The notes: generated by a model not told the origin, from the sequence alone. Shown: positions 1-7,654, counted from the first letter of the stretch. The stretch: DNA of 15,195 bases from Candidatus Harrisonbacteria bacterium (GCA_023244865.1 JAHFLM010000014.1:1-15195), one strand, 5' to 3'. Numbers and translations are program-made.

Positions 1-186
1 AGATTAATTCTCCAAAAACCCGGCCTCCTAATTTTAGACGAGCCCACGAACCACATTAACTTCCGCCACCTCCCCATCATCGCCGAAGCCTTGAGTAAAT
101 ATCAGGGAGCCATGATCTTAGTCAGCCACTCTAAAGATTTTGTAGAAAAAATCCGCATCGACGAGGAACTAGATTTAGACAATTAA
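1..186 (+). CDS. ABC-F family ATPase, C-terminal fragment
   Basis: The frame is open from the window edge and ends at TAA 184-186, so only the last 61 residues are present. They hold the end of the second nucleotide-binding domain: Walker B with the ABC-F signature (LLILDEPTNHI), then the H-loop histidine in ILVSHSKDF. ABC-F proteins (EttA, Uup and relatives) are soluble ATPases without membrane domains; many act on the ribosome. The last residues (RIDEELDLDN) form a short acidic tail with no long C-terminal extension, unlike Uup. The subfamily cannot be decided from this piece. A hairpin terminator starts at the stop codon. Confidence 0.9.
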   Translation, partial: RLILQKPGLLILDEPTNHINFRHLPIIAEALSKYQGAMILVSHSKDFVEKIRIDEELDLDN

Positions 187-208
187 AAAATCCCTTTCGG
201 GATTTTTT
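185..208. terminator. Bidirectional rho-independent terminator
   Basis: The stem AAAAAATCCC / GGGATTTTTT (185-194 and 199-208) has a four-base loop. It gives a T-run on both strands, so it can end the plus-strand ABC-F gene and the convergent minus-strand gene that stops at 227. Confidence 0.85.
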
Positions 209-226
209 AATTAATACCTATTAATC

Positions 227-901
227 TTAACGGAACAACCATCCAAACAAACTGAACTTAGCTTCATTTAATTTAATAAATGTATCAATAACATTCTGGT
301 CTTGTTCCAAAATCTTAATCTGAGCTTCTAACTCCGCCTTATTAGTTGAGTTAGTAGCTTGATCAGCAAATTTCTTTAGTTGATCTATTTGATTTGCAGT
401 CACAACCATCTGACTACGCAACACACCAATATTTTTATAGTCGGTTCCTACAAAAAATGTTTTAAAACTACCATAGCTTTCCACTCCTGTAAGAGCATCA
501 GAAGTTGTTTTTTGAGAATCTTGCTGAGCCTTCGCAATCACCCTCACCTTAGCCCCAATACCATCTTCGTGATCAGCCACAGCTAAAAGACCTCGAACAA
601 ATACCGCAACAGTACTTCTATGAGCTTCGCCCATAATAAGAGAAGAGTCCCCTTCTTTTTCTACCTTTACTTTAATCTCTTTGATCTCATTATCTTGGTT
701 TTTTGCATTCAAAGATCCATTTATATTAATCTTTTCCTCTGACAAAGCCGCACTCACATTCGCATTAGTTACAGCCCTATCATCTTGAGTCAAGTTAATT
801 TTTGCCTGAATTGGCACAGCTCCCTGAGCTGCAAAAGAAGCCGAAAAAACCATAGATCCTAGAGCAACGATCAACGCCAATAAAATATTTTTTTTAAACA
901 T
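227..901 (-). CDS. Exported protein of unknown function (224 aa)
   Basis: I cannot assign a function. Residues 1-25 form a signal peptide: MFKKN, a hydrophobic core, then ASFAAQ as a likely cleavage site. The mature part starts with a beta-rich stretch (about 30-125) containing GIGAKVRVIAKAQQ. The middle has a conserved-looking block (about 140-165, SFKTFFVGTDYKNIGVLRSQ). A probable coiled coil follows (about 160-213), rich in Q, K and E in heptad-like spacing. It ends with the aromatic tail FSLFGWLFR, which may dock to the membrane. The overall arrangement resembles hypothetical exported proteins I recall from Patescibacteria. The ATG at 901 is preferred because the signal peptide begins there; no Shine-Dalgarno site precedes it. 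It has terminators on both sides and is probably monocistronic. Confidence 0.75.
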   Translation of the reverse strand: MFKKNILLALIVALGSMVFSASFAAQGAVPIQAKINLTQDDRAVTNANVSAALSEEKININGSLNAKNQDNEIKEIKVKVEKEGDSSLIMGEAHRSTVAVFVRGLLAVADHEDGIGAKVRVIAKAQQDSQKTTSDALTGVESYGSFKTFFVGTDYKNIGVLRSQMVVTANQIDQLKKFADQATNSTNKAELEAQIKILEQDQNVIDTFIKLNEAKFSLFGWLFR

Positions 902-977
902 ATAATTTTGTTATTTAATTAGTAATAACTACTTGTTACATGATGACGCTCAATCAACCAACCCATTACAAATAACT

Positions 978-1005
978 AAAAAACAGCCCAAAGGGGCTGT
1001 TTTTT
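978..1005 (-). terminator. Rho-independent terminator of the DEAD-box helicase gene
   Basis: The stem AAAAAACAGCCC (978-989) pairs with GGGCTGTTTTTT (994-1005) around a four-base loop. On the minus strand it lies just after the helicase stop codon (1023) and ends in a T-run. Confidence 0.85.
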
Positions 1006-1022
1006 ATCATTTTTTTAAATTC

Positions 1023-2237
1023 CTACCTAATCCTAAAGCTCTTCGCTCCACTCCTTCTACCACCAAAATGTCTGAATTTTGGCTTAGCGGCCGCAATCGG
1101 GGCTAAATTCATGACTGGTGCTGGAATCGATTCTGGCAACTTTGCGAGTGGCAATGCCGCACGAATTAATTTCTCAATGTCTCGCACCTCACTCTTCTGG
1201 TCTGGTGTCGCAAAAGAAATCGCGTGACCCACACCACCTGCTCGAGCCGTTCTACCAATTCTGTGCACATAGTCTTCAGAATTCTGAGGCATATCATAAT
1301 TCACCACGAGCTCAATCCCCTTCACATCAATTCCACGAGCCGCGATATCAGTCGCCACCAAAATTCGATACTTGCCATTTCTAAAACCATCCAACGCTTC
1401 TTTTCTTTGAGATAAAGAACGATCAGAGTGAATTTCAGACGATTGATAACCAAAAGTTCGCACCATAGTCGCTACTTTTCTTGCCCCATGCTTCGTCCTA
1501 GAAAAAATCAAAATCGAACCTCGATAATCTCGCAAAACGGTTTCGAGCAACTGCGCCTTATCATGCTTCCCCACGAAATAAACCTCCTGAGTCACTCTGT
1601 CGGCGGTAGTGCCCTGCACCGCAATCTCAATCTTAGTCGGTAACTTCATGTGTACCTTCGCAATATTCAAAATATTTTCTGGCATCGTAGCCGAGAAAAG
1701 CATTGTCTGCCTGTCCTTTGGCAACACCTCTAAAATCTTTTTCAACTGTGGCGCAAAACCCATATCAAACATTCTATCCGCCTCGTCTAAAACTAAAGCG
1801 TTCATATATTTCAACACGATCGTACGCTGTTCCATGTGGTCGATAATTCTCCCTGGAGTTCCCACAATGATCTGTGGATTTCTTCGCAAATCTCGAATCT
1901 GTTTATAAATCGGCTCACCACCAATAATCACCGACGTCCGGACACCTAAAGAAGCGCCGACTTTTTTCAACACCTCATTTACCTGAAAAGCTAATTCTCG
2001 AGTTGGCACCACGACCAATCCCTGCTTCCCTCGCAAAGCCGCTTGAATCAAAGGCAAGCCAAAAGCCAAGGTCTTCCCCGTCCCTGTTTGCGCAATACCC
2101 ACCAAATCTTTTCCCTCAATTAAAGTTGCGATCGATTTTTCTTGAATTGGTGTTGGCACTTTAAAACCCAACTTATCCAAAACCGCCAAAATACTTGGCG
2201 CAATTCCTAAATTATAAAAACCCGAGCTTTCATTCAT
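1023..2237 (-). CDS. DEAD-box ATP-dependent RNA helicase, RhlE-type
   Basis: This is a cytoplasmic ATP-dependent RNA unwinding enzyme, likely acting on ribosome assembly, mRNA decay or structured RNA. All core motifs are visible: Q motif GFKVPTPIQ (24-32), motif I AQTGTGKT (49-56), Ia PTREL (78-82), Ib TPGR (127-130), II DEAD (151-154), III SAT (182-184), V ATDIAARGID (295-304) and VI HRIGRTARAG (325-334). The 404-residue length covers the two RecA-like domains plus a short basic, Arg/Gly-containing tail (386-404), typical of RhlE-like proteins and lacking the DbpA/CsdA RNA-binding domain. An intact catalytic set argues for an active enzyme. The ATG at 2237 lies only nine bases from a strong extended -10 box, so the mRNA may be nearly leaderless. 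RhlE is the closest named group, but the exact orthology is uncertain. Confidence 0.97.
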   Translation of the reverse strand: MNESSGFYNLGIAPSILAVLDKLGFKVPTPIQEKSIATLIEGKDLVGIAQTGTGKTLAFGLPLIQAALRGKQGLVVVPTRELAFQVNEVLKKVGASLGVRTSVIIGGEPIYKQIRDLRRNPQIIVGTPGRIIDHMEQRTIVLKYMNALVLDEADRMFDMGFAPQLKKILEVLPKDRQTMLFSATMPENILNIAKVHMKLPTKIEIAVQGTTADRVTQEVYFVGKHDKAQLLETVLRDYRGSILIFSRTKHGARKVATMVRTFGYQSSEIHSDRSLSQRKEALDGFRNGKYRILVATDIAARGIDVKGIELVVNYDMPQNSEDYVHRIGRTARAGGVGHAISFATPDQKSEVRDIEKLIRAALPLAKLPESIPAPVMNLAPIAAAKPKFRHFGGRRSGAKSFRIR

Positions 2238-2246
2238 ATTACCTAT

Positions 2247-2275
2247 ATTATATCATATCTAATTTCAAATGGCAA
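2247..2275 (-). promoter_or_regulatory. Sigma70-type promoter of the helicase gene
   Basis: On the minus strand, TTGCCA (2270-2275) is followed by a 17-base spacer and TATAAT (2247-2252), with an extended -10 TG (TGATATAAT). The predicted transcript start is near 2240, so the 5' leader of the ATG at 2237 would be zero to a few bases. AGGT (2241-2244) would lie at the very 5' end of the transcript or be absent from it. Confidence 0.75.
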
Positions 2276-2355
2276 TAGGTCAACATAAAAATCAAAGATT
2301 GCAAGCCATTCAAAAATATTTTTTGTCGATACTTATACTTCTAGTCAAAAACACA

Positions 2356-2361
2356 TATAAT
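2356..2361 (+). promoter_or_regulatory. -10 box for the cadherin-repeat surface protein
   Basis: A perfect TATAAT sits 28 bases before the ATG at 2390. At the right distance upstream there is only a weak -35 (TTATAC, 2333-2338). The leader would be about 22 bases, A-rich and without a Shine-Dalgarno site. Confidence 0.5.
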
Positions 2362-2389
2362 CTTCGCAACAAAAACTCTAAAAAAATAT

Positions 2390-5122
2390 ATGAAAAAGAT
2401 AGCAATTAGTCTCATTGCATTAACATCAGTCTTCTTTATTTTGTCAGCCTTAAGTAGAAACCAAGCCGAAGCCGTCTCAAGCACCACTGTCACATATTCT
2501 GCTACAAGTGGTTCCGACTCTACTGGTACGGGCACCCAAGCTCTTACTGTCACAGATCTAAGTAATTTAACTACTAGCGACGATGTGAGAATGACCACCG
2601 ATGGTAATTGGCCAAGCTCGACAGATGACAGTCAATATTTGGAGTTAATTTTTACTCCAAGTATTCCAAACAACGCCACCATCAACAGCGTTCAAATTAC
2701 CAACGAATATCAGCGCAGCAATAGCTCTCTCAATAGCATTAAAATGAACGTCTGGGATGGCGTAGACTTCTCCCACTCTCACACTCTCAATACCACGAGC
2801 AACAATACAGATATTTCACAGACTATCGACCTAAGCTCCTACATCAACACCCCAGCAAAAGTTAATAGCTTAAAGGTTAAGCTTCTTATGCAGGGCGGCA
2901 ACTCCAGCACTAAACATGACTTTGTCAAACTAGACGTCACCTACACCCCAAACTCTGCCCCAACAGCCACTAGTCAATCCGTAAGTACCAATGAAGATAA
3001 TTTAAAAAATATTACCCTGACTGGAAGCGACCCAGAAAGCCAACCCCTCACTTTTGCAGTCGTTACTAATCCTACCCATGGCACACTCTCTAATTTAAAT
3101 TCCTCTACTGGCTCAGTAGATTACACCCCTACTAATAATTACAACGGCAGCGACTCTTTCACCTTCAAAACCAATGATGGTTCTTTAGATAGCACCTCCG
3201 GTACCGTTTCCATCACTGTTAATTCTATTAACGACAACCCCATCATAAACAGCGTCTCGGTAACACCTAGCGACCCAAATACCAACGACACTCTCACCGC
3301 TATTCCAAATGGCAGTGATGCAGATGAAGACCCTCTCACCTTTTCTTATCAATGGCAAAAAAATGGCGGGGATATTTCAGGCGCTACCAACAACACCTTA
3401 GACTTAAGCACTTCTGGGAACGGCGACAAAGATGATACTGTCACTGTTAAAGTAACTGCTAATGATGGCCATGGTGGCACTAGCTCGGTCTTTACCTCAA
3501 GCTCGGTCACTGTCATAAACAGCTCCTCTACAGCTGGTAACCAATCCGCAAGCACTAACGAAGATGAGGTCGCAACTATTATTTTAAGCGGCACAGATCT
3601 TGATAATGATGTTTTAAATTTTGAAATAGTTTCAGACCCTAGCAACGGCAGCCTTTCCGAAATCAACCAAGCAACAGGTGAGGTCAGTTACACTCCAAAC
3701 GAGAACTACAACGGCATCGATTCCCTCACCTTCAAAACTAATGATGGCTCCGTCGATTCAAGCACTGCCACCATCAATCTCACTATTAATTCCGTAAATG
3801 ATAGCTTGGTTCTGAGCTCGATTGGCAATAAAACCGTAAACGAACTGGCCAATCTTTCCTTTACCGCTAACGCCAACGATCTAGATGCTGATCATAATCC
3901 CGTCACTTTTTCTCTCACTAACGCTCCAACTGGTGCCACCATTGATTCCAACACTGGAGAATTTTCTTGGACCCCCACCGAATCCCAAGGTCCAAACGAT
4001 TACACTTTTACAATTAATACCGCCGATGGCGGCACCGAAACCGACCAAGACAGCGAACAAATCACCGTCACAGTTAATGAAGTGAACATCGCTCCAACTA
4101 CTAATAATTCCAGCACCTCCACCGTCGAAGACATTCCTCTAACAATCAGCCTTAACGCTGCCGATAGTGACTTACCGGCAAATTCTTTGACTTATATTAT
4201 TTCTGAGGGTGCTAATCACGGTGTTCTATCTGAGCTATCAGCCAACCAAACAACCTACACTCCTGACCTTAATTTTATCGGTATTGATAATTTTAAATTC
4301 AAAGTTTTTGACGGGGTAGATTACAGCAATGAAAGCACCTTTAATATAACCGTAATTGAAAATACAGCTCCTACTGCTAACGATCAAGATGTTAGCACCA
4401 ACAAAAATATCGCTAAATTAATTACCCTAACCGGCAGCGATCCAGAAGATCAATCTTTAACTTTTAGCCTTATCAATCACCCACTTCATGGCACCCTCTC
4501 TAATTTAAACTCTAGCAATCAAGAAATAACCTATACTCCAGACCTAGATTACACTGGTTTAGACGCATTTAGCTTTAAAGTTAATGACGGAAAATTCAAC
4601 AGTGAAAGCGGCACAATTAATATAGAAACTAGCATCACAGAAGATGAGGGATCAGGAGAACCTGAGGTAATTAGCAATGATGGCCTACCCTTTGGATTAA
4701 ATCACAACATTGCAACTATCGATGAAAAAATAAAACCAGAAACCAATCCCGAAACCCCAACCAATCAATTAAACACCCAAACAACTCCTACAGGCGAAGT
4801 CTTAGGTGCCTCGATCTCGTGTGGCCCATACCTTTCAAGCTTCATGCAAATGGGTAGCGGTAACGACTCCAAAGAAGTAACCAAGCTCCAAAATTTCCTT
4901 AACAATCAAGGTTTCTCGGTACCGGTCACTGGTTACTATGGTCAGCTCACCAAAAACTCGGTCATTAATTTTCAAATCAAGAACCGAGAATATATTCTAG
5001 ATCCTTGGAAGAAATTCGGCTTTGTCGATGTAATTCCTACCGGTCAGGTTTTCAAAATGACTAAGTGGAGAATTAACATGATCAAGTGCCCAGAATTAGA
5101 TCTTCCAGCTCCAACTCTTTAG
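2390..5122 (+). CDS. Cadherin/Ig-like repeat surface protein with peptidoglycan-binding C-terminus
   Basis: This 910-residue protein is exported and probably cell-wall bound. Layout: signal peptide 1-28 (ending QAEA); an N-terminal beta-sandwich-like region about 30-186 that I cannot name; six Ig/cadherin-like repeats of about 90-97 residues (about 188-281, 282-378, 379-470, 471-567, 568-658, 659-748); a Pro/Thr-rich linker 749-805; and a C-terminal peptidoglycan-binding module (about 806-901). The repeats carry the GTLSNLN.....YTP..NYNG.DSFTFK.NDG pattern of tandem bacterial Ig-like/VCBS-type domains. The fourth is closer to the 'putative Ig' type, with GATIDSNTGEFSWTP. The last module has EVTKLQNFLNNQGF, VTGYYGQLTKNSVINFQ, and the only two cysteines seen (811 and 900) at its ends, suggesting a disulfide. 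The likely role is adhesion or surface-layer structure. The CAP gene follows after 24 bases. Confidence 0.9.
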   Translation: MKKIAISLIALTSVFFILSALSRNQAEAVSSTTVTYSATSGSDSTGTGTQALTVTDLSNLTTSDDVRMTTDGNWPSSTDDSQYLELIFTPSIPNNATINSVQITNEYQRSNSSLNSIKMNVWDGVDFSHSHTLNTTSNNTDISQTIDLSSYINTPAKVNSLKVKLLMQGGNSSTKHDFVKLDVTYTPNSAPTATSQSVSTNEDNLKNITLTGSDPESQPLTFAVVTNPTHGTLSNLNSSTGSVDYTPTNNYNGSDSFTFKTNDGSLDSTSGTVSITVNSINDNPIINSVSVTPSDPNTNDTLTAIPNGSDADEDPLTFSYQWQKNGGDISGATNNTLDLSTSGNGDKDDTVTVKVTANDGHGGTSSVFTSSSVTVINSSSTAGNQSASTNEDEVATIILSGTDLDNDVLNFEIVSDPSNGSLSEINQATGEVSYTPNENYNGIDSLTFKTNDGSVDSSTATINLTINSVNDSLVLSSIGNKTVNELANLSFTANANDLDADHNPVTFSLTNAPTGATIDSNTGEFSWTPTESQGPNDYTFTINTADGGTETDQDSEQITVTVNEVNIAPTTNNSSTSTVEDIPLTISLNAADSDLPANSLTYIISEGANHGVLSELSANQTTYTPDLNFIGIDNFKFKVFDGVDYSNESTFNITVIENTAPTANDQDVSTNKNIAKLITLTGSDPEDQSLTFSLINHPLHGTLSNLNSSNQEITYTPDLDYTGLDAFSFKVNDGKFNSESGTINIETSITEDEGSGEPEVISNDGLPFGLNHNIATIDEKIKPETNPETPTNQLNTQTTPTGEVLGASISCGPYLSSFMQMGSGNDSKEVTKLQNFLNNQGFSVPVTGYYGQLTKNSVINFQIKNREYILDPWKKFGFVDVIPTGQVFKMTKWRINMIKCPELDLPAPTL

Positions 5123-5129
5123 TGAATTA

Positions 5130-5138
5130 TGAGATAAT
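5130..5138 (+). promoter_or_regulatory. Candidate extended -10 promoter for the CAP-domain gene
   Basis: TGAGATAAT, an extended -10 with a GATAAT hexamer, lies eight bases before the ATG at 5147. It could give a nearly leaderless transcript in addition to read-through from the upstream gene. No convincing -35 is seen. Confidence 0.35.
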
Positions 5139-5146
5139 GAATCTGT

Positions 5147-5704
5147 ATGAAGCAGATTCGCAGAAAATCTAAAAAACAAAAACCGCCACTATTACACTTT
5201 GGTGTTTTCATAGCGGCGGTTTTTGCAATTACCTTGATTACTAAAATTAATTTAATTAGCAGCTCACCTATTTATTCAAAAATCTTTCATAGTAATTTCC
5301 TTGCCACTATCCTGCCTCAAGTATTAATCAATGAAACAAACACAGACAGAAATAAACAAAATCTTCCGTCTCTTGCCAGTAACTCATTATTAGAAAAAGC
5401 TGCCACTCTTAAAGCTCAAGACATGATTAAAAATCAGTATTTTGCCCACTCCAGTCCATCAGGCATCAACCCGTGGTACTGGCTAGATAAAGTAGGCTAT
5501 AATTTTTCTTCGGCTGGAGAAAATCTCGCAATGAACTTTTTCGAATCAGAAGATGTAGCTCGAGCGTGGATGGACTCCCCACCACACGAAGCTAATATTT
5601 TAAACAAACACTATACCGAAATGGGTGTTGGTGTCGCAGAAGGAACTTATCAAAATAAAAAAGTGGTCTTCATAGTAGAATTTTTCGGCAACCCAGCTCT
5701 ATAA
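5147..5704 (+). CDS. CAP-domain (SCP/YkwD-like) exported protein
   Basis: The basic N-terminus (KQIRRKSKKQK) and one hydrophobic segment (about 16-38) suggest a signal anchor or signal peptide, placing the protein outside the membrane. Residues about 60-183 form a CAP domain: NETNTDRNKQNLPSL start helix, AQDMIKNQYFAHSSPSG (His101), GENLA (124-128, Glu125), and AWMDSPPHEANIL (Trp141, His147), then MGVGVA and a beta strand ending VEFFGN. The His and Glu residues match the cavity residues of this superfamily. Bacterial members are secreted or wall-associated; most have no proven enzymatic activity. It lies 24 bases after the peptidoglycan-binding surface protein on the same strand, so a shared role at the cell wall is likely. 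A terminator follows the stop. Confidence 0.92.
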   Translation: MKQIRRKSKKQKPPLLHFGVFIAAVFAITLITKINLISSSPIYSKIFHSNFLATILPQVLINETNTDRNKQNLPSLASNSLLEKAATLKAQDMIKNQYFAHSSPSGINPWYWLDKVGYNFSSAGENLAMNFFESEDVARAWMDSPPHEANILNKHYTEMGVGVAEGTYQNKKVVFIVEFFGNPAL

Positions 5705-5720
5705 AAAAACTAAACAAAAA

Positions 5721-5741
5721 AAACGGGCTAACTGCCCGTTT
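5721..5741. terminator. Bidirectional terminator between convergent genes
   Basis: The stem AAACGGGC (5721-5728) pairs with GCCCGTTT (5734-5741) around TAACT. The minus-strand reading continues into a long T-run (complement of 5711-5723), so it best serves the Bax-inhibitor gene. It also follows the CAP gene. Confidence 0.8.
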
Positions 5742-5757
5742 ATTTCCAAATTAAATT

Positions 5758-6429
5758 TCAATCGTCACTACTACTATCCGCGTAGATCTGCAGAATATGC
5801 AAAAACAAATTGATAACATCGAGGTACAAGGCCACAGCCACATCGATTGCATTATCAAGCGTCGCCGGTAGCTCACTCGCTCGCCACATATCAAACCCAA
5901 TGTAGAGCGCGAAGATCCCAGCCGCAATGTAATGAATCGGCGTGAACCCAGCTAAAGCCGGAATAAACAAGCTCAAAATCGAAACCACGACCAAGCAACT
6001 CAGGGCACCAAATAGCGCCCCACCAATACTTTTGTAGAAATCAGGAAACATAGTCCCAGAAGCCGCCATCACAGCCGTCACAACGCCTGTGAGACATGCC
6101 GCATCATAAACAACCCCGGGTTTCGCAAGCTCATACATCGCAAGCGTCGGCCCCAAGATCATCCCAAACGGCACCACCACCAAGTGGTAACCCAAAAACG
6201 AAAGGGCCGGGTTCTCACTTTTCAAAGAAATCACGATACCCAGAATCGGCAAACCCAATCCAAGCAACAAAATTTCCAAAATATTCATGTGCCAGCTTGC
6301 AGTCACTTTTGCAGCCATTGCCGTCGCAGCAAATCCCCAAGCCAAAATCGCTCCCAACACAAAATAAAAGGCGCTTCTTGTCATCGTGTCTCGACCACTA
6401 CGTTCCCAAACTGCACTTGATACGCTCAT
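5758..6429 (-). CDS. Bax inhibitor-1 (TMBIM/YccA-YbhL) family membrane protein
   Basis: The 223-residue protein has seven predicted membrane helices (about 20-40, 50-68, 78-97, 106-124, 136-156, 164-181, 195-215). The C-terminal helix DVAVALYLDVINLFLHIL is the hallmark of the family. Asp180 (YIGFD) and Asp204 (LYLD) are likely counterparts of the paired aspartates that gate the pH-sensitive calcium leak in BsYetJ. The middle block SGTMFPDFYKSIGGALFGAL fits the loop and helix before TM5. Family members act in the inner membrane in ion leak or stress resistance; bacterial roles are poorly known. The Asp/Ser-rich C-terminus (ADSSSDD) is acidic. The ATG at 6429 has a GAGAGGA element about nine bases upstream. 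It has its own promoter, with a hairpin in the leader. Confidence 0.93.
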   Translation of the reverse strand: MSVSSAVWERSGRDTMTRSAFYFVLGAILAWGFAATAMAAKVTASWHMNILEILLLGLGLPILGIVISLKSENPALSFLGYHLVVVPFGMILGPTLAMYELAKPGVVYDAACLTGVVTAVMAASGTMFPDFYKSIGGALFGALSCLVVVSILSLFIPALAGFTPIHYIAAGIFALYIGFDMWRASELPATLDNAIDVAVALYLDVINLFLHILQIYADSSSDD

Positions 6430-6460
6430 AATCCTTCATCCTCTCTCTCGATTGTGAAAA

Positions 6461-6476
6461 GCTGGCGTCACCCAGC
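6461..6476 (-). promoter_or_regulatory. Hairpin in the 5' leader of the Bax-inhibitor gene
   Basis: GCTGG (6461-6465) pairs with CCAGC (6472-6476) around six bases. In the minus-strand transcript it sits between the predicted start (about 6488) and the ATG, and is followed by TTTT. It may be a stability or attenuation element; the function is inferred only. Confidence 0.4.
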
Positions 6477-6494
6477 GAACTTAGACGTAGCCAA

Positions 6495-6523
6495 ATACTA
6501 ATATAAATAGCAAATAATGTCAA
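6495..6523 (-). promoter_or_regulatory. Promoter of the Bax-inhibitor gene
   Basis: On the minus strand a perfect TTGACA (6518-6523) is followed by a 17-base spacer and TAGTAT (6495-6500, four of six consensus). It would give a leader of about 60 bases for the ATG at 6429. Confidence 0.6.
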
Positions 6524-6546
6524 TAACAACAAAACTAAAGCCGTGT

Positions 6547-6552
6547 TAAAAT
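6547..6552 (+). promoter_or_regulatory. -10 box for the 79-residue membrane protein gene
   Basis: TAAAAT (five of six) ends exactly six bases before the ATG at 6559. This spacing would place the transcript start on the start codon (leaderless). No clear -35 is present. Confidence 0.45.
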
Positions 6553-6558
6553 AACCCA

Positions 6559-6798
6559 ATGAATCAAAAACCTTGGTTTAAAAATAAAAAATATGGCTGG
6601 GGTTGGCAACCCGCTACTTGGGAGGGCTGGCTTTCGCTCTTAGTCTACATCGCCCTCATAACTTGGAACACCACCTATTTCACAGCCCATCAAAATTCCG
6701 TTGAAGACTTTCTCATAAACACCATCTGCCTAACCGCAATCCTAATCTGGCTCTGCTACAAAAAAGGCGAAAAGCCCGGCTGGCACTGGGGCAATTAA
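6559..6798 (+). CDS. Small two-helix membrane protein (79 aa)
   Basis: The protein starts WFKNKKYGWGWQPATWEGW, a Trp/Gly-rich segment that should lie at the membrane surface. Two membrane helices follow (about 24-41 and 51-66). The C-terminus is a short basic, Trp-containing tail (YKKGEKPGWHWGN). I recall similar small proteins of unknown function with the WFK.K.YGWGW.PATW.GW pattern in Patescibacteria, but no role is known to me. The protein is too small for a catalytic membrane enzyme; a chaperone or membrane-organising part is possible. It stands alone on the plus strand and converges with the pilin-like gene, with only one base between the stop codons. The start is supported by the -10 box six bases upstream. 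Confidence 0.8.
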   Translation: MNQKPWFKNKKYGWGWQPATWEGWLSLLVYIALITWNTTYFTAHQNSVEDFLINTICLTAILIWLCYKKGEKPGWHWGN

Positions 6799-6799
6799 A

Positions 6800-7639
6800 T
6801 TATTGCACCCTCACAGTTACAAGTCTCAAATACGATTTTCCATACTTATCTACAACCTGAAAATTAATGGAATAAATCCCAGCCTTAGGGAATGAAAGGG
6901 TGAACGTGTCGTTTTTCGAAAAAAGTAAACTATAACCATAACCACTACTAAGAACTTTACCACCAGAAATCACCTGAGGAAGCGTGTATTTTATCTCATC
7001 ATTATCCAAATCACGTGCCGCTACCGTCCAAGTTCCAGATTGTCCCACCGCAAGTTCTGTCGGCCCGAAAACATCACTAATCGTAGGCGCCCTATCATTA
7101 TCAAAAGCCAAATCAGCAATTGAAAACTTAGTATTACTAGAATCGCAATTAGTAGTTGACCCTGCCAAGCAAGCCCTCACAGTATATTGGCCGACAGTAA
7201 TATTACTATTATTAAGATCCGTTCCAACCACCCAATTATAAGCTTCCCTATAATCAACATTCCTATCTATGCTTACGCCCCTACCTATCGTGTAAGCCGT
7301 CTTAGCACCGGTTGTAGAATTCTCCTTATCCAAATACAAATCCACCTTAGCCGTATTAACAGGAGTTATACCCCACTTAATACCCTGAGTAGATTTAATA
7401 TCCCACTTCTCTCCCCCATTTGGCGAAAGAAGCGTTATAGAAGATCGCGCAGCCGGCTTTACGCCAACATCAGAAATAGCCCGCTCGTTCACCCGATCAA
7501 CTTGCCCCACTTCATTATTAACTAAAGGAGTCATCTGTACCTTTTTATTTTTATAAACATATGTACCGCCACCAATCACCACTAATAAAATAACGACAAG
7601 AAGTGGAAGCGAAATAAAACCTCTTTGTGAGTTTTTCAT
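6800..7639 (-). CDS. Pilin-like anchored surface protein with a PKD-like C-terminus
   Basis: The 279-residue protein begins QRGFISLPLLVVILLVVIGGG, which resembles a type IV prepilin leader (RG before F) and its hydrophobic helix. It lacks the Glu5 of true major pilins, so it may be a minor pseudopilin or a simple N-terminal anchor. Residues 66-172 look like an extracellular Ig-like domain (LLSPNGGEKWDIKSTQGIKW at the start, Cys157 and Cys165 near its end). Residues about 184-279 form a PKD-like domain (APTISDVFGPTELAVGQSG, then FTLSFPKAGIYSINFQVVD). The same PKD-like type ends the neighbour at 7765-8814, so the two probably belong to one surface system. A -10 box six bases upstream of the ATG suggests a leaderless transcript. 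Confidence 0.8.
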   Translation of the reverse strand: MKNSQRGFISLPLLVVILLVVIGGGTYVYKNKKVQMTPLVNNEVGQVDRVNERAISDVGVKPAARSSITLLSPNGGEKWDIKSTQGIKWGITPVNTAKVDLYLDKENSTTGAKTAYTIGRGVSIDRNVDYREAYNWVVGTDLNNSNITVGQYTVRACLAGSTTNCDSSNTKFSIADLAFDNDRAPTISDVFGPTELAVGQSGTWTVAARDLDNDEIKYTLPQVISGGKVLSSGYGYSLLFSKNDTFTLSFPKAGIYSINFQVVDKYGKSYLRLVTVRVQ

Positions 7640-7645
7640 CCTTTT

Positions 7646-7654
7646 ATTCTAGCA
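7646..7654 (-). promoter_or_regulatory. Extended -10 promoter, probably leaderless
   Basis: On the minus strand TGCTAGAAT (TG at 7654-7653, TAGAAT 7651-7646) ends six bases before the ATG at 7639. The transcript would begin at or next to the start codon. The -35 region is weak (TTCGTT), as expected for an extended -10 promoter. Confidence 0.5.

Noticed and set aside
2390..5122. CRISPR-like or tandem DNA repeats in the surface-protein gene
   Set aside because: The repetition is at protein level, about 90-97 residues per unit, with diverged DNA. There are no short identical repeats with unique spacers.
6800..7639. True type IV pilin
   Set aside because: The leader resembles a prepilin (RG-F), but Glu5 is missing and the body consists of Ig-like and PKD-like domains. 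Described as pilin-like only.
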